In this document: in pieces, positions 1 to 8,247 of the stretch
Position numbering within the stretch: position 1 is the first letter of the stretch
How the letters are laid out: each line of letters starts with the position of its first letter
Assembly: GCF_046536515.1 (NCBI RefSeq)
Contig: NZ_JAWDMQ010000014.1
Location: 1 to 32,801, forward strand
Source: Caldisphaera sp046536515
GTDB taxonomy: Archaea > Thermoproteota > Thermoprotei_A > Sulfolobales > Acidilobaceae
Reading direction: 5' to 3'
Length of the DNA stretch: 32,801 bases
Made by a program: the position numbers and the translations under genes
Notes under the pieces: generated by a model
What the model saw: only the letters and a program-made list of their open reading frames with translations
What the model was told of the DNA's origin: nothing
The model's database searches: none

Positions 1-760
1 GTAAATCAATTTTCACTACAGGGTCATTCCAATGCGATATCAATTCTCTAATTATATATATTATAAGAGGTATCCCTACAGCAAAAATAGCTCCTACCAT
101 AGCAAATGTAGAGAAATAAACATTATTATTAGGTGTTGTCAAACCTATAGTATAAGGAAAACCATTTGTATAACCCATAATTGAAATTAAGGCTGACCAT
201 GTAAAATATGCAGCTAGATCTTGTATTACAGTATTGTTATTTATTAAATCTGGTTTTAATCTGTATTGAGATGAATTTTTCCCTAAATATATTGAGTAAT
301 AATTTATCACATAGCTATAAGCTTCTGCAAATTCATTGCTGACAACTATTGTATTATTTTTCTTAAAGTATAAGGGATCTAAATAATTCTTAATATCGTT
401 AAGTTCGGTAGAATTATAAACAGAAGGCATGTTGTTTTGTGATAGCGGATCTAAATAAAGTTGTTTTGCTGTATAATCTTGTAATAGTCTCATTGTGTAT
501 CCAGTAAAATCTATACCAAAATATGATCCCATTCCTTCTATACTTCCATAATCCATAAGCCCATATTTTTGGAAATAATATTTTCCCATGATTATTTGTT
601 GTTTTGTGAAGATTACAGTACCGTTTTGAGATATTACCTCATTTGGAACAGGAGGAAAATTTCTAAATGTATATGCATATAAAGCAAGAGAAAATACGAA
701 TACAAGAACTATTGCTATTAAAACTATTTTGGTACTATCATTTCCCATAATTTTCACCAT
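1..760 (-). CDS. norZ: Quinol-type nitric oxide reductase, N-terminal part (cut by window edge)
   Basis: I read this open frame on the minus strand from an ATG at 760 to the window edge (253 codons, no stop). The protein starts with a transmembrane helix (about residues 11-31). An extracytoplasmic segment follows with GMGSYFGIDFTGYT at about 76-89, which matches the conserved GHGxYxGPDWTADxLH-type stretch of quinol-dependent NO reductases (qNor). A FTWSALIS...YTNGFPYT segment and a second long hydrophobic helix come next, as in qNor before the 12-helix haem/FeB core, which lies outside the window. Known role of the family: reduces NO to N2O at the membrane with quinol as donor, in denitrification or NO detoxification. 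It is divergent from an HTH regulator gene. An ATG at 748 is an alternative start. The catalytic histidines are not visible, so a related haem-copper oxidase-like protein cannot be fully excluded. Confidence 0.75.
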   Translation of the reverse strand, partial: MVKIMGNDSTKIVLIAIVLVFVFSLALYAYTFRNFPPVPNEVISQNGTVIFTKQQIIMGKYYFQKYGLMDYGSIEGMGSYFGIDFTGYTMRLLQDYTAKQLYLDPLSQNNMPSVYNSTELNDIKNYLDPLYFKKNNTIVVSNEFAEAYSYVINYYSIYLGKNSSQYRLKPDLINNNTVIQDLAAYFTWSALISIMGYTNGFPYTIGLTTPNNNVYFSTFAMVGAIFAVGIPLIIYIIRELISHWNDPVVKIDL

Positions 761-848
761 AAATAGATAGAAATTTAAACTTCTTAAATTAAATCCTAAC
801 CTTTTAGGAAAAATAGATAGAAATTTAAACTTAATACATTAAATTTAA
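761..848. promoter_or_regulatory. Divergent promoter/operator region with duplicated element and palindrome
   Basis: The same 22 bases (core GATAGAAATTTAAACTT) occur at 761-782 and 811-832, 50 bp apart and in the same orientation. Between them lies a palindrome, TCCTAA (794-799) and TTAGGA (804-809) with a 4-base spacer. The AATTTAAA cores resemble archaeal TATA boxes, so the repeat may be a duplicated promoter element or a pair of regulator sites. The region separates the NO reductase gene (minus) from the HTH regulator gene (plus). Confidence 0.6.
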
Positions 849-860
849 ATGGTGGTTTAA

Positions 861-1493
861 TTGGTTAAACTTATAAAGGCTAAAATAAAGATCTACAGAA
901 ATGATTGCGAAGTTAGTAATGAAATTTATAAAAAAGGGATAAAATTTAAATACCTAAAAGTTAAACCTGGACAAGAAGAAAGTATTCATTTAATAAAACT
1001 TGAGAATATTTCAGATAAAAATGACATTAAAGGGTTGAAAAAGTTATATCAAATTGATAATAATACTTTGTTAGCTATTACAAAAAGTTGCAGTGCTTGT
1101 AAAGTTATGTCATTAGTAAATCTATTAATATTATCTGCAATACCTAGCGATAACAATAGTATAGTATATACAGTATTAGCCAAAAATGATCAATTAAACG
1201 ATGCCATAAAAAAGATTAAAAATAATGGATTAAAAGTTGAGATATTAAATAAAATTGAATATGAAAATATTGATTTAAGTGAAAAACAAATCAAAGCAGT
1301 TATAACTGCATATAAAATGGGATATTTTTGTAAAGATAGAAAAGCGACATTGACGCAAGTTGCTCAAAGTCTTAATGTGAAACCATCGTCGCTTGAAGAT
1401 GTTTTAAGAAGAGGTTTAGAAAAAATTCTTAGCAATTACTTTTTAGATCAAGGCTTAATGGATGAATTTGATATTGAGAGCAATTTATGTTAA
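861..1493 (+). CDS. Bat-type HTH transcriptional regulator
   Basis: 210 residues. The C-terminal part (about 138-195) matches the bacterio-opsin activator type HTH domain (HTH_10): LSEKQIKAVITAYKMGYF, then TLTQVAQSLNVKPSSLEDVLRR. The N-terminal ~135 residues should be the sensor/dimerisation half. It contains a CSAC motif (C77, C80) plus C16, with C157 and the terminal C210 further on. Haloarchaeal NarO/DmsR are Cys-containing Bat-HTH regulators of anaerobic respiration, but their full cysteine motif is not reproduced here. The start is TTG with GGTGG at 851-855, GGTG plus six bases before it. An upstream ATG at 849 is closed by an in-frame stop. Divergent position suggests control of the NO reductase gene, which is inference. 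Confidence 0.8.
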   Translation: MVKLIKAKIKIYRNDCEVSNEIYKKGIKFKYLKVKPGQEESIHLIKLENISDKNDIKGLKKLYQIDNNTLLAITKSCSACKVMSLVNLLILSAIPSDNNSIVYTVLAKNDQLNDAIKKIKNNGLKVEILNKIEYENIDLSEKQIKAVITAYKMGYFCKDRKATLTQVAQSLNVKPSSLEDVLRRGLEKILSNYFLDQGLMDEFDIESNLC

Positions 1494-1762
1494 TAAAAAA
1501 AGAAATAAAACAGTCCCTGAAGACAAATAAAAACATTGTTTAAACTATTTTAAATATGGATAAACTACAAATTAGTTTGGGATTTCTAAAAACATGAGAC
1601 GCATATACCTTACTGCAATCTTAATTATTGTATATTAAAATCTGGATAAGGGATGATGAGTGTTATCTGACTTTATTTCGGCAATACCAATAGAAAAAGT
1701 AAATTTTTCATAAAGGGATTATACCTATAAGGCTTCAAGGAACATTTCAGTGTTGGAAGGAA

Positions 1763-2473
1763 TCAGATAATTAACAATCTATACATTAATATACTTAATA
1801 AAACAAATAAAACAGATGAATACATGCCGATTTTCCCAATCTTCTTTATTTCTTTAATATTATTGATTTTATTACCTAAGGAAAACAAAGCAATTAATGG
1901 AAATAAATATAATCCAAGCAAATAGTAGTTTCTAGAGATTAAATAAGTTAAGATTACGGCCATTAAAATCAAAGGTAGAGTATAGCCTATAGCTTTAATT
2001 TTTACAATGTTCCTAAAAGGCAATTTATATTCAACTATAAGAGCTAAAGTCAAGGTAAACATTATCCATGAAAAAATTATAATAAACTGATATACCACAA
2101 TATTTGATATCATTGATAACCATACCAAAGACATTGATGATAAAAAGCTACTGCCTGAAATGTTAGAAATAACATGCTTTCTCTTTAATGACGATCCTAC
2201 ATAAGTAATAAGCAATATTATTGGTAAAGCTAAGTAAATATTGAGTTTAACAAATAAAACATATGGTATTAATAACATTGCAATTAAAGTAATATCTTTT
2301 GCTTTCATTTTATTTATTTTCAACCTCAAATAATTAAAAGCATATATGTCAATAAATGCATTAATTATAACTATTAATGACATTAAAGATACTTTTAATG
2401 ATAGCCCTATGGCTAGTATTAATGATAATATTAATGAAGACTTAAGTCCATGCGCCATTGGAGTTCTTTGCAT
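1763..2473 (-). CDS. Polytopic membrane protein (possibly YwiC-like)
   Basis: 236 residues with about seven or eight hydrophobic helices and almost no long loops, so an integral membrane protein. It opens with MQRTPMAHGLKSS; the P-x-x-HG arrangement at the N-terminus and the length of about 240 recall YwiC-like membrane proteins, which in Bacillus lie among nitrate-respiration genes. That would suit the nearby NO reductase, but the resemblance is weak. The start is ATG at 2473. It is divergent from the SCP2 gene and convergent with the HTH regulator. Function unknown. Confidence 0.65.
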   Translation of the reverse strand: MQRTPMAHGLKSSLILSLILAIGLSLKVSLMSLIVIINAFIDIYAFNYLRLKINKMKAKDITLIAMLLIPYVLFVKLNIYLALPIILLITYVGSSLKRKHVISNISGSSFLSSMSLVWLSMISNIVVYQFIIIFSWIMFTLTLALIVEYKLPFRNIVKIKAIGYTLPLILMAVILTYLISRNYYLLGLYLFPLIALFSLGNKINNIKEIKKIGKIGMYSSVLFVLLSILMYRLLII

Positions 2474-2517
2474 AGTCTCACAATTATTAAAAATATTAAA
2501 AAAGTAAATCTACCTGA

Positions 2518-2533
2518 GCCTTATCTTTAAGGC
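2518..2533. promoter_or_regulatory. Palindrome in the divergent promoter region upstream of the SCP2 gene
   Basis: GCCTTA (2518-2523) and TAAGGC (2528-2533) form a perfect inverted repeat with a 4-base spacer, between two divergent genes. It shares the form CCTWA-N4-TWAGG with the palindrome at 794-809 and may be an operator for the same regulator. A terminator role is unlikely, because no gene ends here. Confidence 0.4.
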
Positions 2534-2586
2534 AAAATAAGTTAAGTTTTTATTTTTGTAAAACTATAATAAAATAGGTGATAAAA

Positions 2587-3009
2587 GTGGGAAACATAGA
2601 GTTTCCTAGTAAGGAATGGGCAGAAATCTTTTGTCAAAAAATAAACGAAAACAATAACTATAGAAATGCCGCAAAAGGATGGAAATGGCCTTTAATGTTT
2701 AAGGTATCAAGCTTATCTAACGAATTATTAAAAAAGTTTCCAAGCGGTAGCATAGGTATAAAGCTTGACTTATTTGAAGGACAATGCAGAGGTGTTGAAT
2801 TTTATGAAGATTCTTCAAAAGGAAGTGCTGATTTTGTGTTAACTGCAACATTCGATAGTTGGATGAAAATACTTAATGGAGAACTTAACCCCGTTACAGC
2901 AATTTTACAAGGAAAACTTAAACTAGAAAAAGGATCTATGGCAACAGTAATGAGATTTCCATCAGCAGCTGTCGAATTAGTGAAATCAGCTCAAGCGGCA
3001 TCAAAGTAA
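2587..3009 (+). CDS. SCP2 sterol-binding-domain protein
   Basis: About 140 residues, the size of a single SCP2 domain. Family-typical features are the amphipathic start (EWAEIFCQKINENNNYRNAA), the middle strands with GIKLDLFEGQCRGVEF and SADFVLTATFDSWMKILNGELNP, and the end ILQGKLKLEKGSMATVMRF. The last parts match the SCP2 pattern in which a D/xxxW-x-x-I-x-x-G-x-x-x-P stretch is followed by G-x-x-K-x-x-G. SCP2 domains bind lipids or acyl-CoA-type ligands; the ligand here is unknown. A GTG at 2578 is in frame but lies inside the ribosome binding site AGGTG (2576-2580). The GTG at 2587, six bases beyond, is the better start. Cytoplasmic, with no signal peptide. Confidence 0.8.
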   Translation: MGNIEFPSKEWAEIFCQKINENNNYRNAAKGWKWPLMFKVSSLSNELLKKFPSGSIGIKLDLFEGQCRGVEFYEDSSKGSADFVLTATFDSWMKILNGELNPVTAILQGKLKLEKGSMATVMRFPSAAVELVKSAQAASK

Positions 3010-3014
3010 ACTTA

Positions 3015-4181
3015 TTAATATATTTTATTTAATATATCTTTTATTTCATCTATACTGGGAGAAACGGGATTAAATGCTAAATCTGGATCCCTCAAAGCTA
3101 AATCTGCTAAAATGTCAATATTATTTCTATAAGTTTTTTCATCTATACCTATTTGACTCAACTTTGTTGGTTGCCCAATTTTATTATAAAAATCTATTAG
3201 ATGTTCAGTTAGGCTCTTCTTTTTTTCAAATCCATCAAGATGTTCTAATGCAGTTTTTATTTCATCATACATTTTACTTGCGTTCATATCTTTATAATTA
3301 AAATCTATTACATAAGGCATTACTATCGCAACAGCCATCCCATGAGGTATATTAAATATAGAACCTAAGGGGTGGGCTATTGCATGAACCAGGCCGACGC
3401 CTGAATTAGAGAATGCTATACCAGAGAGCGTGGCAGCAAGGTGCAGATAATTAAGTGACTCTTCGTCTTCTCTATTTTCTAATACCTTTGGTAAGTATTT
3501 AAAAAACATTCTAGCAGATTGAATCGCTATTCCTTCTGTTAACGGATTGGAATTAATCGATACTATGCCTTCTAGATCATTAGCTAACCCATCTATAGCA
3601 GTAATAATCAGCTGTTTTTTAGGAAGAGTCTTCAAGAAATTTATATCTAAAATACTTTCATAAGGAACCAAATCATAGTTACCAGATGCATATTTGATCT
3701 CATTATTATTTTCCTTTATTTTTAATACATATGCAAAGCTAGCATCGCTTCCAGTTCCGGCTGTAGTCGGTATTGTTACCAGCAAGGGCGTTTTATTTTC
3801 TATATTTAACGAAATAAATGGAGATATATCTTCACTTCTTATATCAGGTCTTAGAATTTTTGCTCTTAAAAGTTTTGATACATCGATAACACTTCCCCCG
3901 CCTATCGCTACAATAAGATCAACTTTTTCTCCTTTAATAAAATCATAGATACTGTTAACTGTTTCAATATTAGGTTCTGGATTAACATCATAATATACCA
4001 TTAAATTTAATCCATTTTTATTTAATCCCTCTTCAATTCTTTTAAAATAATCTATATTTCTTATTACTTTATCAGTTATTATTAAAATGTTCTTTAAGCT
4101 AAAGCTTGAAGTTAAGTTCAAAAGCTCTTCCAATGAATCACCTTTATAAATAATTTTTCTAGGTAAAACAAAAGATACCAT
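3015..4181 (-). CDS. Iron-type (group III) alcohol dehydrogenase family protein
   Basis: About 388 residues from ATG 4181, preceded by GGGTG at six bases; a TTG at 4208 would add nine residues. Rossmann-like motif AIGGGSVIDVSK (about 92-103 from this start) and PTTAGTGSD mark the Fe-ADH family, which interconverts alcohols and aldehydes or ketones with NAD(P)H. Expected metal ligands are D-x3-H and H-x13-H. The Asp (AIDGLAND) and the two histidines of HAIAHPLG...IPHG are present, but the first His is replaced by Asn. The metal or reaction may therefore differ from the standard enzyme. The gene follows the broken ThDP-enzyme gene by only ten bases, so they were probably co-transcribed: the ThDP enzyme would make an aldehyde and this enzyme reduce it (inference). 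Confidence 0.85.
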   Translation of the reverse strand: MVSFVLPRKIIYKGDSLEELLNLTSSFSLKNILIITDKVIRNIDYFKRIEEGLNKNGLNLMVYYDVNPEPNIETVNSIYDFIKGEKVDLIVAIGGGSVIDVSKLLRAKILRPDIRSEDISPFISLNIENKTPLLVTIPTTAGTGSDASFAYVLKIKENNNEIKYASGNYDLVPYESILDINFLKTLPKKQLIITAIDGLANDLEGIVSINSNPLTEGIAIQSARMFFKYLPKVLENREDEESLNYLHLAATLSGIAFSNSGVGLVHAIAHPLGSIFNIPHGMAVAIVMPYVIDFNYKDMNASKMYDEIKTALEHLDGFEKKKSLTEHLIDFYNKIGQPTKLSQIGIDEKTYRNNIDILADLALRDPDLAFNPVSPSIDEIKDILNKIY

Positions 4182-4191
4182 ATTAAACACC

Positions 4192-5625
4192 CTAGGAGGG
4201 AATTTCAACTCCTTCTAGCCAAATTCCAGCCAATATTTCAAAGTGTGGTGGGATAGCATTTTTATCTACCACAATATTTATTACTGATGCTTTCTTAGAT
4301 TCCAAAGATCTTTTTAGCGCAGGTTTAATTTCATTTGGATTTGTTACATGTTCTCCATGACATCCAACAGCTTCTGCTATCAAATCATATCTTATTTCAG
4401 AGAAATCAACTCCAACATGTCTCTTGCTATAATATAATGTTTGACCTGCCTTAATCATTCCCCATGCACTGTCATTTAATACTATAAAAGTAATCTGTAA
4501 ATTTTCTCTGCATGCAGTTTCAAGATCCATCACATGAAATCCAAAGGCTCCATCTCCTGATATTACATAAACTTGCTTATCTGGATTAACAAGCTTAGCA
4601 GATATTGAAAACGGTATTCCAGAACCTAGATGTCCTGAGTCCCCACTTGCAGTACTAAAATAAGTATAAGGGAGATATATTTTATTCAAATATGACGCCC
4701 ATACTGTTGTGTTACCTCCATCAATTATCGATATGGAGTCTTTGGGGAAGAATTCTCTAACCTCTCTTACAACCCTTAATGGATGTATCGGTATAGAATT
4801 TGAATAAGATAGGTCTTCCATGTTCTTCAGATATTCCCTTTCAGACTCTTTGTATTTTTCGAGCCTTTCTGGATAATCTTTCTTTGGAGGAATAATTCTT
4901 TTAATTGCCTCTAATAATTGGCTTAAAACTACTTTTACATCACCAACAATTCCTATATCTACTGGTCTGTTTAATCCTATGTCTTCACCTGTTATATCTA
5001 TATGAATCGTTCTTTGATCTTTGAAATCACCCCAAGCAGGAGGTTTACCCCAATAATCTAGATCACCTAATCTAGAGCCAGCTATTAAAACTACATCAGC
5101 TTCTGTTTGCGCTTCCAATGCTCCAGGCAATGAAGGTAAAAGCAAAGAAGGGAAATCCTCAGAAATACTACCTCTTCCTCCGATTGATGTAGTCACTATA
5201 GCCTTTAAATAATCAGCTAAATTTTTAGCCTCTTCAACGGCATTAGCTCTCAACACACCCCCTCCTAAGTGAATTAAAGGCATTTTTGCTTTAGCTAAAA
5301 GTCTTGCTGCTTCATTTATTAAATCAGGGTTGCCTGCAGGAGGAATAATTGGTCTATAATTTTCCGGTTTCAGCAACGATACATTGTTTTCATCTCCAGT
5401 TTGATAAAGTACATCTACAGCTACATCTAAATGGACTGGTCCCGGTCTTCCTGTTAGAGCTTTTCTAAAAGCCCATTGAACTAATTCTGGTATTCTTGCC
5501 CATTGGCTTATATATGCATTCCATTTTGTTACTGGTTTTAGTAAATTAATTTGATCTAATGCTTGCATAGATCCATGATCAGGATAAGATTTCCATGATT
5601 GATAAAGCGACGACAAACCCTGCAC
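4192..5625 (-). pseudogene. ThDP-dependent acetolactate synthase-like enzyme, 5'-truncated by IS insertion
   Basis: The open frame of 477 codons begins abruptly inside the PYR domain (…GSMQALDQINLLKPVTKWN…). It continues with the central domain (LIHLGGGVLRANA at about 118-129, IAGSRLGD at 181-188) and the ThDP domain, with the cofactor motif GDGAFGF...LND at about 357-385. Family members are about 550 residues and carry the catalytic Glu in an N-terminal RHEQ-like stretch. That part is absent here. The first 27-28 codons survive at 5907-5988 on the far side of an IS-derived segment, and about 60-80 codons between are gone. The apparent GTG start at 5625 follows an in-frame TAG and has no family support. 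Related enzymes make or cleave 2-oxoacids. The gene is probably dead, unless a truncated protein has another use. Confidence 0.8.
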
Positions 5626-5906
5626 CTTCTAGGAGTGAGGTAAAGTTTTTTAAATTTAAATACTTATTAAAAATTAAGACAGCTGCTAACGGGGTATGCG
5701 TCACTGAAACATGAGGTACGCCTCTACCCCAACTAACAAGTGTAATAAAATAGGGTTCCAAGCCGATCAACTCTTAAAACATGAGGAGCGGGAGCCGATT
5801 TCTCCCGCAATATCGGCTTGGGGGATAATAGAGTAGCACCCGTAAAAGGGGTGTAACCCTTAAGACCTCAGGGAATTCCCGCCCTTCAGGGCGGGGAGGA
5901 GGTCAG
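5626..5906 (+). mobile_element. IS200/IS605-type remnant with omega-RNA-like structured right end
   Basis: The segment interrupts the ThDP-enzyme gene. The right end, ...GGAGGAGGTCAG at 5906, matches the ends at 14262 and 32726. Reading rightwards there is a short TnpB-like C-terminal tail (NRVAPVKGV, stop at 5854-5856), which in family elements sits inside the omega-RNA region. Hairpins: 5691-5730 (GGGGTA/TACCCC plus GCGT/ACGC), 5760-5819 (AAGCCGAT/ATCGGCTT enclosing GCGGGAG/CTCCCGC at 5788-5808), 5837-5853 (CACCC/GGGTG) and 5864-5904 (GACCTC/GAGGTC enclosing CCCGCCCT/AGGGCGGG). The decamer AAACATGAGG occurs twice (5708, 5778). No tnpA or full tnpB remains. The left border is uncertain, near 5626. 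Confidence 0.7.
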
Positions 5907-5988
5907 CTCCAGGAACACCAAATACGTATTTAACTCCTTCATTAACTAAAATTCTTTTAATTAATTCTCCTCCTGTTATTTTTCCCAC
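5907..5988 (-). pseudogene. Detached N-terminus of the ThDP-dependent enzyme
   Basis: From GTG at 5988, with GGTG seven bases upstream, the frame reads MGKITGGELIKRIL then NEGVKYVFGVPGA. This is the typical beginning of acetolactate synthase-like enzymes (…EGVEYVFGVPG…). It stops exactly at the IS right end at 5906/5907. Together with 4192-5625 it shows one ancestral gene. AT-rich DNA upstream (6000-6045) can hold its promoter. Confidence 0.75.
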
Positions 5989-6060
5989 AAAAGTACACCT
6001 ATTATATTGTATACACAGAAAAATTAAAATACTTTTTTGAATACAATATAAAAATGGAAA

Positions 6061-6939
6061 TTATTTGCTATAAACTAGATCTCTAGATATTTGACCTGTT
6101 ACACAATGAATGCTTCCTCCACCTTTTACAACTTCATCCATTTTAACTTCTATTACGTCAACAGCATTTTCTTCTAAAATCTTTTTTACTGCATCGCATC
6201 CTTCTTCCAAAAGAATTTTATTAGGCTCTAATGCAACAGAATTTAAACAAAGTCTTGATTTAAAATCCTTAGATATATCTGTATATTCAACCGTTATTAT
6301 ATTAAAACCTAGGTTTTTTAATTCTTCAGCAACCTCCCAAGGAAACATTTGTTTAATAGTAATAAGAGTATCTTCGTTAATTTGAGATATATATTCATCT
6401 ATGTGAATCCTACTTATGGGCGTTTGTATAACAAATATATTTTTAAAACCCATTTTTTGTAACGAAGAAATAAATGCCTCTACACCACTTTTATTATTTC
6501 TTTCCCCTATTCCAACTAAGGCAATATCATTCTTTATAATTAATGCATTACCTCCTTCAAAGATTTCATTATCTCTCATTTTTTTCACAATGGGTATATT
6601 TAGCTTTTTTAGTGACTCCTCATATACATATTCTTCTCCTCTTCTTACATCATACTTGAAGTTAGAAATTATAGCACCTGATGGCGTCATTAGAAAAGGA
6701 TCTCTTGCATAAACAGCATTAGGTTTATTTTCTAAATCCTGGACTATGTTTACTTTAACTCCTTCTTTTTTGTATATTTCTATCAAATCTATTATTTCTT
6801 TTTTAAATTCCTCAACATTTACAGTAGAATTAAACAAATATTTACGATAATTTTCTTCATTTACGATTTCCAGCTCTTTCCCAGGAACATGCATCATTAC
6901 TTCTCTTAATTTCCCTACCTCTGAATCTAAATAAACCAT
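6061..6939 (-). CDS. Arginine deiminase / DDAH family amidinohydrolase
   Basis: 292 residues from ATG 6939, preceded by GGAGG at ten bases; a GTG at 6960 would add seven residues. Guanidino-group-modifying family motifs, in order: ARDPF (about 79-83), FEGGN (127-131), RIHID (177-181, the His of the catalytic triad) and the C-terminal GGSIHCVTGQ with the nucleophilic Cys at about 279. The family hydrolyses arginine or methylarginines to citrulline plus ammonia or amine. The short length and the lack of the ADI helical insertion favour the DDAH-like or small archaeal branch; substrate unknown. A TATA-like element at 6981-6989 gives it its own promoter. The upstream neighbour on the same strand is an MFS transporter, possibly for the substrate. 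Confidence 0.8.
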   Translation of the reverse strand: MVYLDSEVGKLREVMMHVPGKELEIVNEENYRKYLFNSTVNVEEFKKEIIDLIEIYKKEGVKVNIVQDLENKPNAVYARDPFLMTPSGAIISNFKYDVRRGEEYVYEESLKKLNIPIVKKMRDNEIFEGGNALIIKNDIALVGIGERNNKSGVEAFISSLQKMGFKNIFVIQTPISRIHIDEYISQINEDTLITIKQMFPWEVAEELKNLGFNIITVEYTDISKDFKSRLCLNSVALEPNKILLEEGCDAVKKILEENAVDVIEVKMDEVVKGGGSIHCVTGQISRDLVYSK

Positions 6940-6980
6940 GCACCTCAATCCTCCCTCCACTTTTAAAATGCTAATAGAAA

Positions 6981-6989
6981 TATATAAAA
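6981..6989 (-). promoter_or_regulatory. TATA box of the amidinohydrolase gene
   Basis: TATATAAAA on the plus strand (TTTTATATA on minus) would start transcription about 25 bases downstream, near 6958-6960. That is just before the GGAGG ribosome binding site, and also at the alternative GTG 6960, which could then be read leaderless. Confidence 0.5.
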
Positions 6990-7020
6990 TAGCCTAACTA
7001 TAAAAATTGGGTTTATTAAC

Positions 7021-8103
7021 TCATTTAAAATCTCTAAATAGTAAATAAAAACCTATTGTGGAAACAGTATATAATGATGCCGTAATAAAGAATGGAAGGC
7101 TTAAGTTTCCTAGATAAAATAAATAACCTCCTATAAATGGCCCTATAGATCTTGGTATAGAGTCTATTAAATTTATTAAGCTTTGACCCCTTGCTCTTTC
7201 GTTATATGGTATTAGATTTAAAACAAATGAACTAAATAGAGGCCCTGACATATTCATAAAAGTGTTTCTCAAAATAAATATTAATGAAGCAATATAAAAT
7301 GATCTGGTAAATGGAAGTAATACCAACAAAATTATCCCTATTATATGAGTGTAAACTATTGTTTTAATTCTTCCAAATTTTTTTGACAATTTGTGGGAAA
7401 ATAAAGTTGACACTGCCAATATAACATTAGATATGGCAAAGATTGGGCTTATTTGTGATGCAGTTTTGGCAAACTTTAAATAAAACCACAAAGATATTAT
7501 TGGCAATATTAATCCTGCCCCTAATCCTATAAAGGATTCAAATGATAACTTCATTATGTTATTAATCGATTTTAACCTAAAATCTAATTTCCCTCCTTTG
7601 TAATCTTCTTTGATTAAAGAAATTAATAATAATGATATAATTACAATAAACATGTTCAGAAGGATTATGTATCTTAGTCCAATAAACATAGGCAATAATG
7701 AACCAACCACAGATAGAAATGTATTAATGGAATAAGATAAACTTAATGTTCTGTCCAAATTTAAAGACTTTTCCGCTAATAATGCCCCAGTAAGACCTCC
7801 ACCGCTCATTAAGCTTATTATTAATAAACCATAAGGGAACTTTAAGAAAAGAAGCAAAAAGCCTATTATAGATATAAATCTGCTTATAACTGCGAACTTT
7901 TTTCTGCCATATGCATCACCTAATGTAGAAAAAATAATTGAAAGAAATGACCCAATTAACATTTGTCCTGATATAAGTAAACCAATTAAAGCTGCATTTA
8001 AACCCAAATCTTTAAGATACAAGGGATTTACAAGCTGTGATGAACCAAAAATTATTCCATTTATTGACATAGCTGTTACAAGTAATTTTTCGTCCTTTTT
8101 CAT
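7021..8103 (-). CDS. Major facilitator superfamily transporter
   Basis: About 360 residues with 11-12 hydrophobic helices. The loop after helix 2, LGDAYGRKKFAVISR (about 61-75), is the MFS signature between helices 2 and 3, and the half-repeat KLSKKFGRIKTIVYTH lies in the second half. Start ATG 8103, or TTG 8112 three codons earlier; neither has a strong ribosome binding site. It resembles drug/metabolite exporters of the 12-helix type, slightly short for the family. Substrate unknown. It lies upstream of the amidinohydrolase on the same strand. The 135 bases upstream are AT-rich with no other feature seen. Confidence 0.85.
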   Translation of the reverse strand: MKKDEKLLVTAMSINGIIFGSSQLVNPLYLKDLGLNAALIGLLISGQMLIGSFLSIIFSTLGDAYGRKKFAVISRFISIIGFLLLFLKFPYGLLIISLMSGGGLTGALLAEKSLNLDRTLSLSYSINTFLSVVGSLLPMFIGLRYIILLNMFIVIISLLLISLIKEDYKGGKLDFRLKSINNIMKLSFESFIGLGAGLILPIISLWFYLKFAKTASQISPIFAISNVILAVSTLFSHKLSKKFGRIKTIVYTHIIGIILLVLLPFTRSFYIASLIFILRNTFMNMSGPLFSSFVLNLIPYNERARGQSLINLIDSIPRSIGPFIGGYLFYLGNLSLPFFITASLYTVSTIGFYLLFRDFK

Positions 8104-8247
8104 AAGTTTCAACTCTTTTAGTTTTGAAGTCTCTTAAAGCTTATCAATCAGTTAGCTATATCTAGACATACAGAATTAAATTTCTTTATATTAAAAATGT
8201 TTTTAAATCTTTAAGTTTAATTACATAAATCAATATTTTAAAGTTAT

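Noticed and set aside
1651..1670. C box-like ATGATGA followed by CTGA, a possible box C/D sRNA
   Set aside because: Only seven bases separate the two boxes and no C'/D' pair follows, so a guide RNA is not supported.
5579..5770. 63-codon minus-strand ORF across the IS remnant
   Set aside because: It spans the boundary between ThDP-enzyme DNA and IS DNA in a frame that matches neither; no family resemblance.
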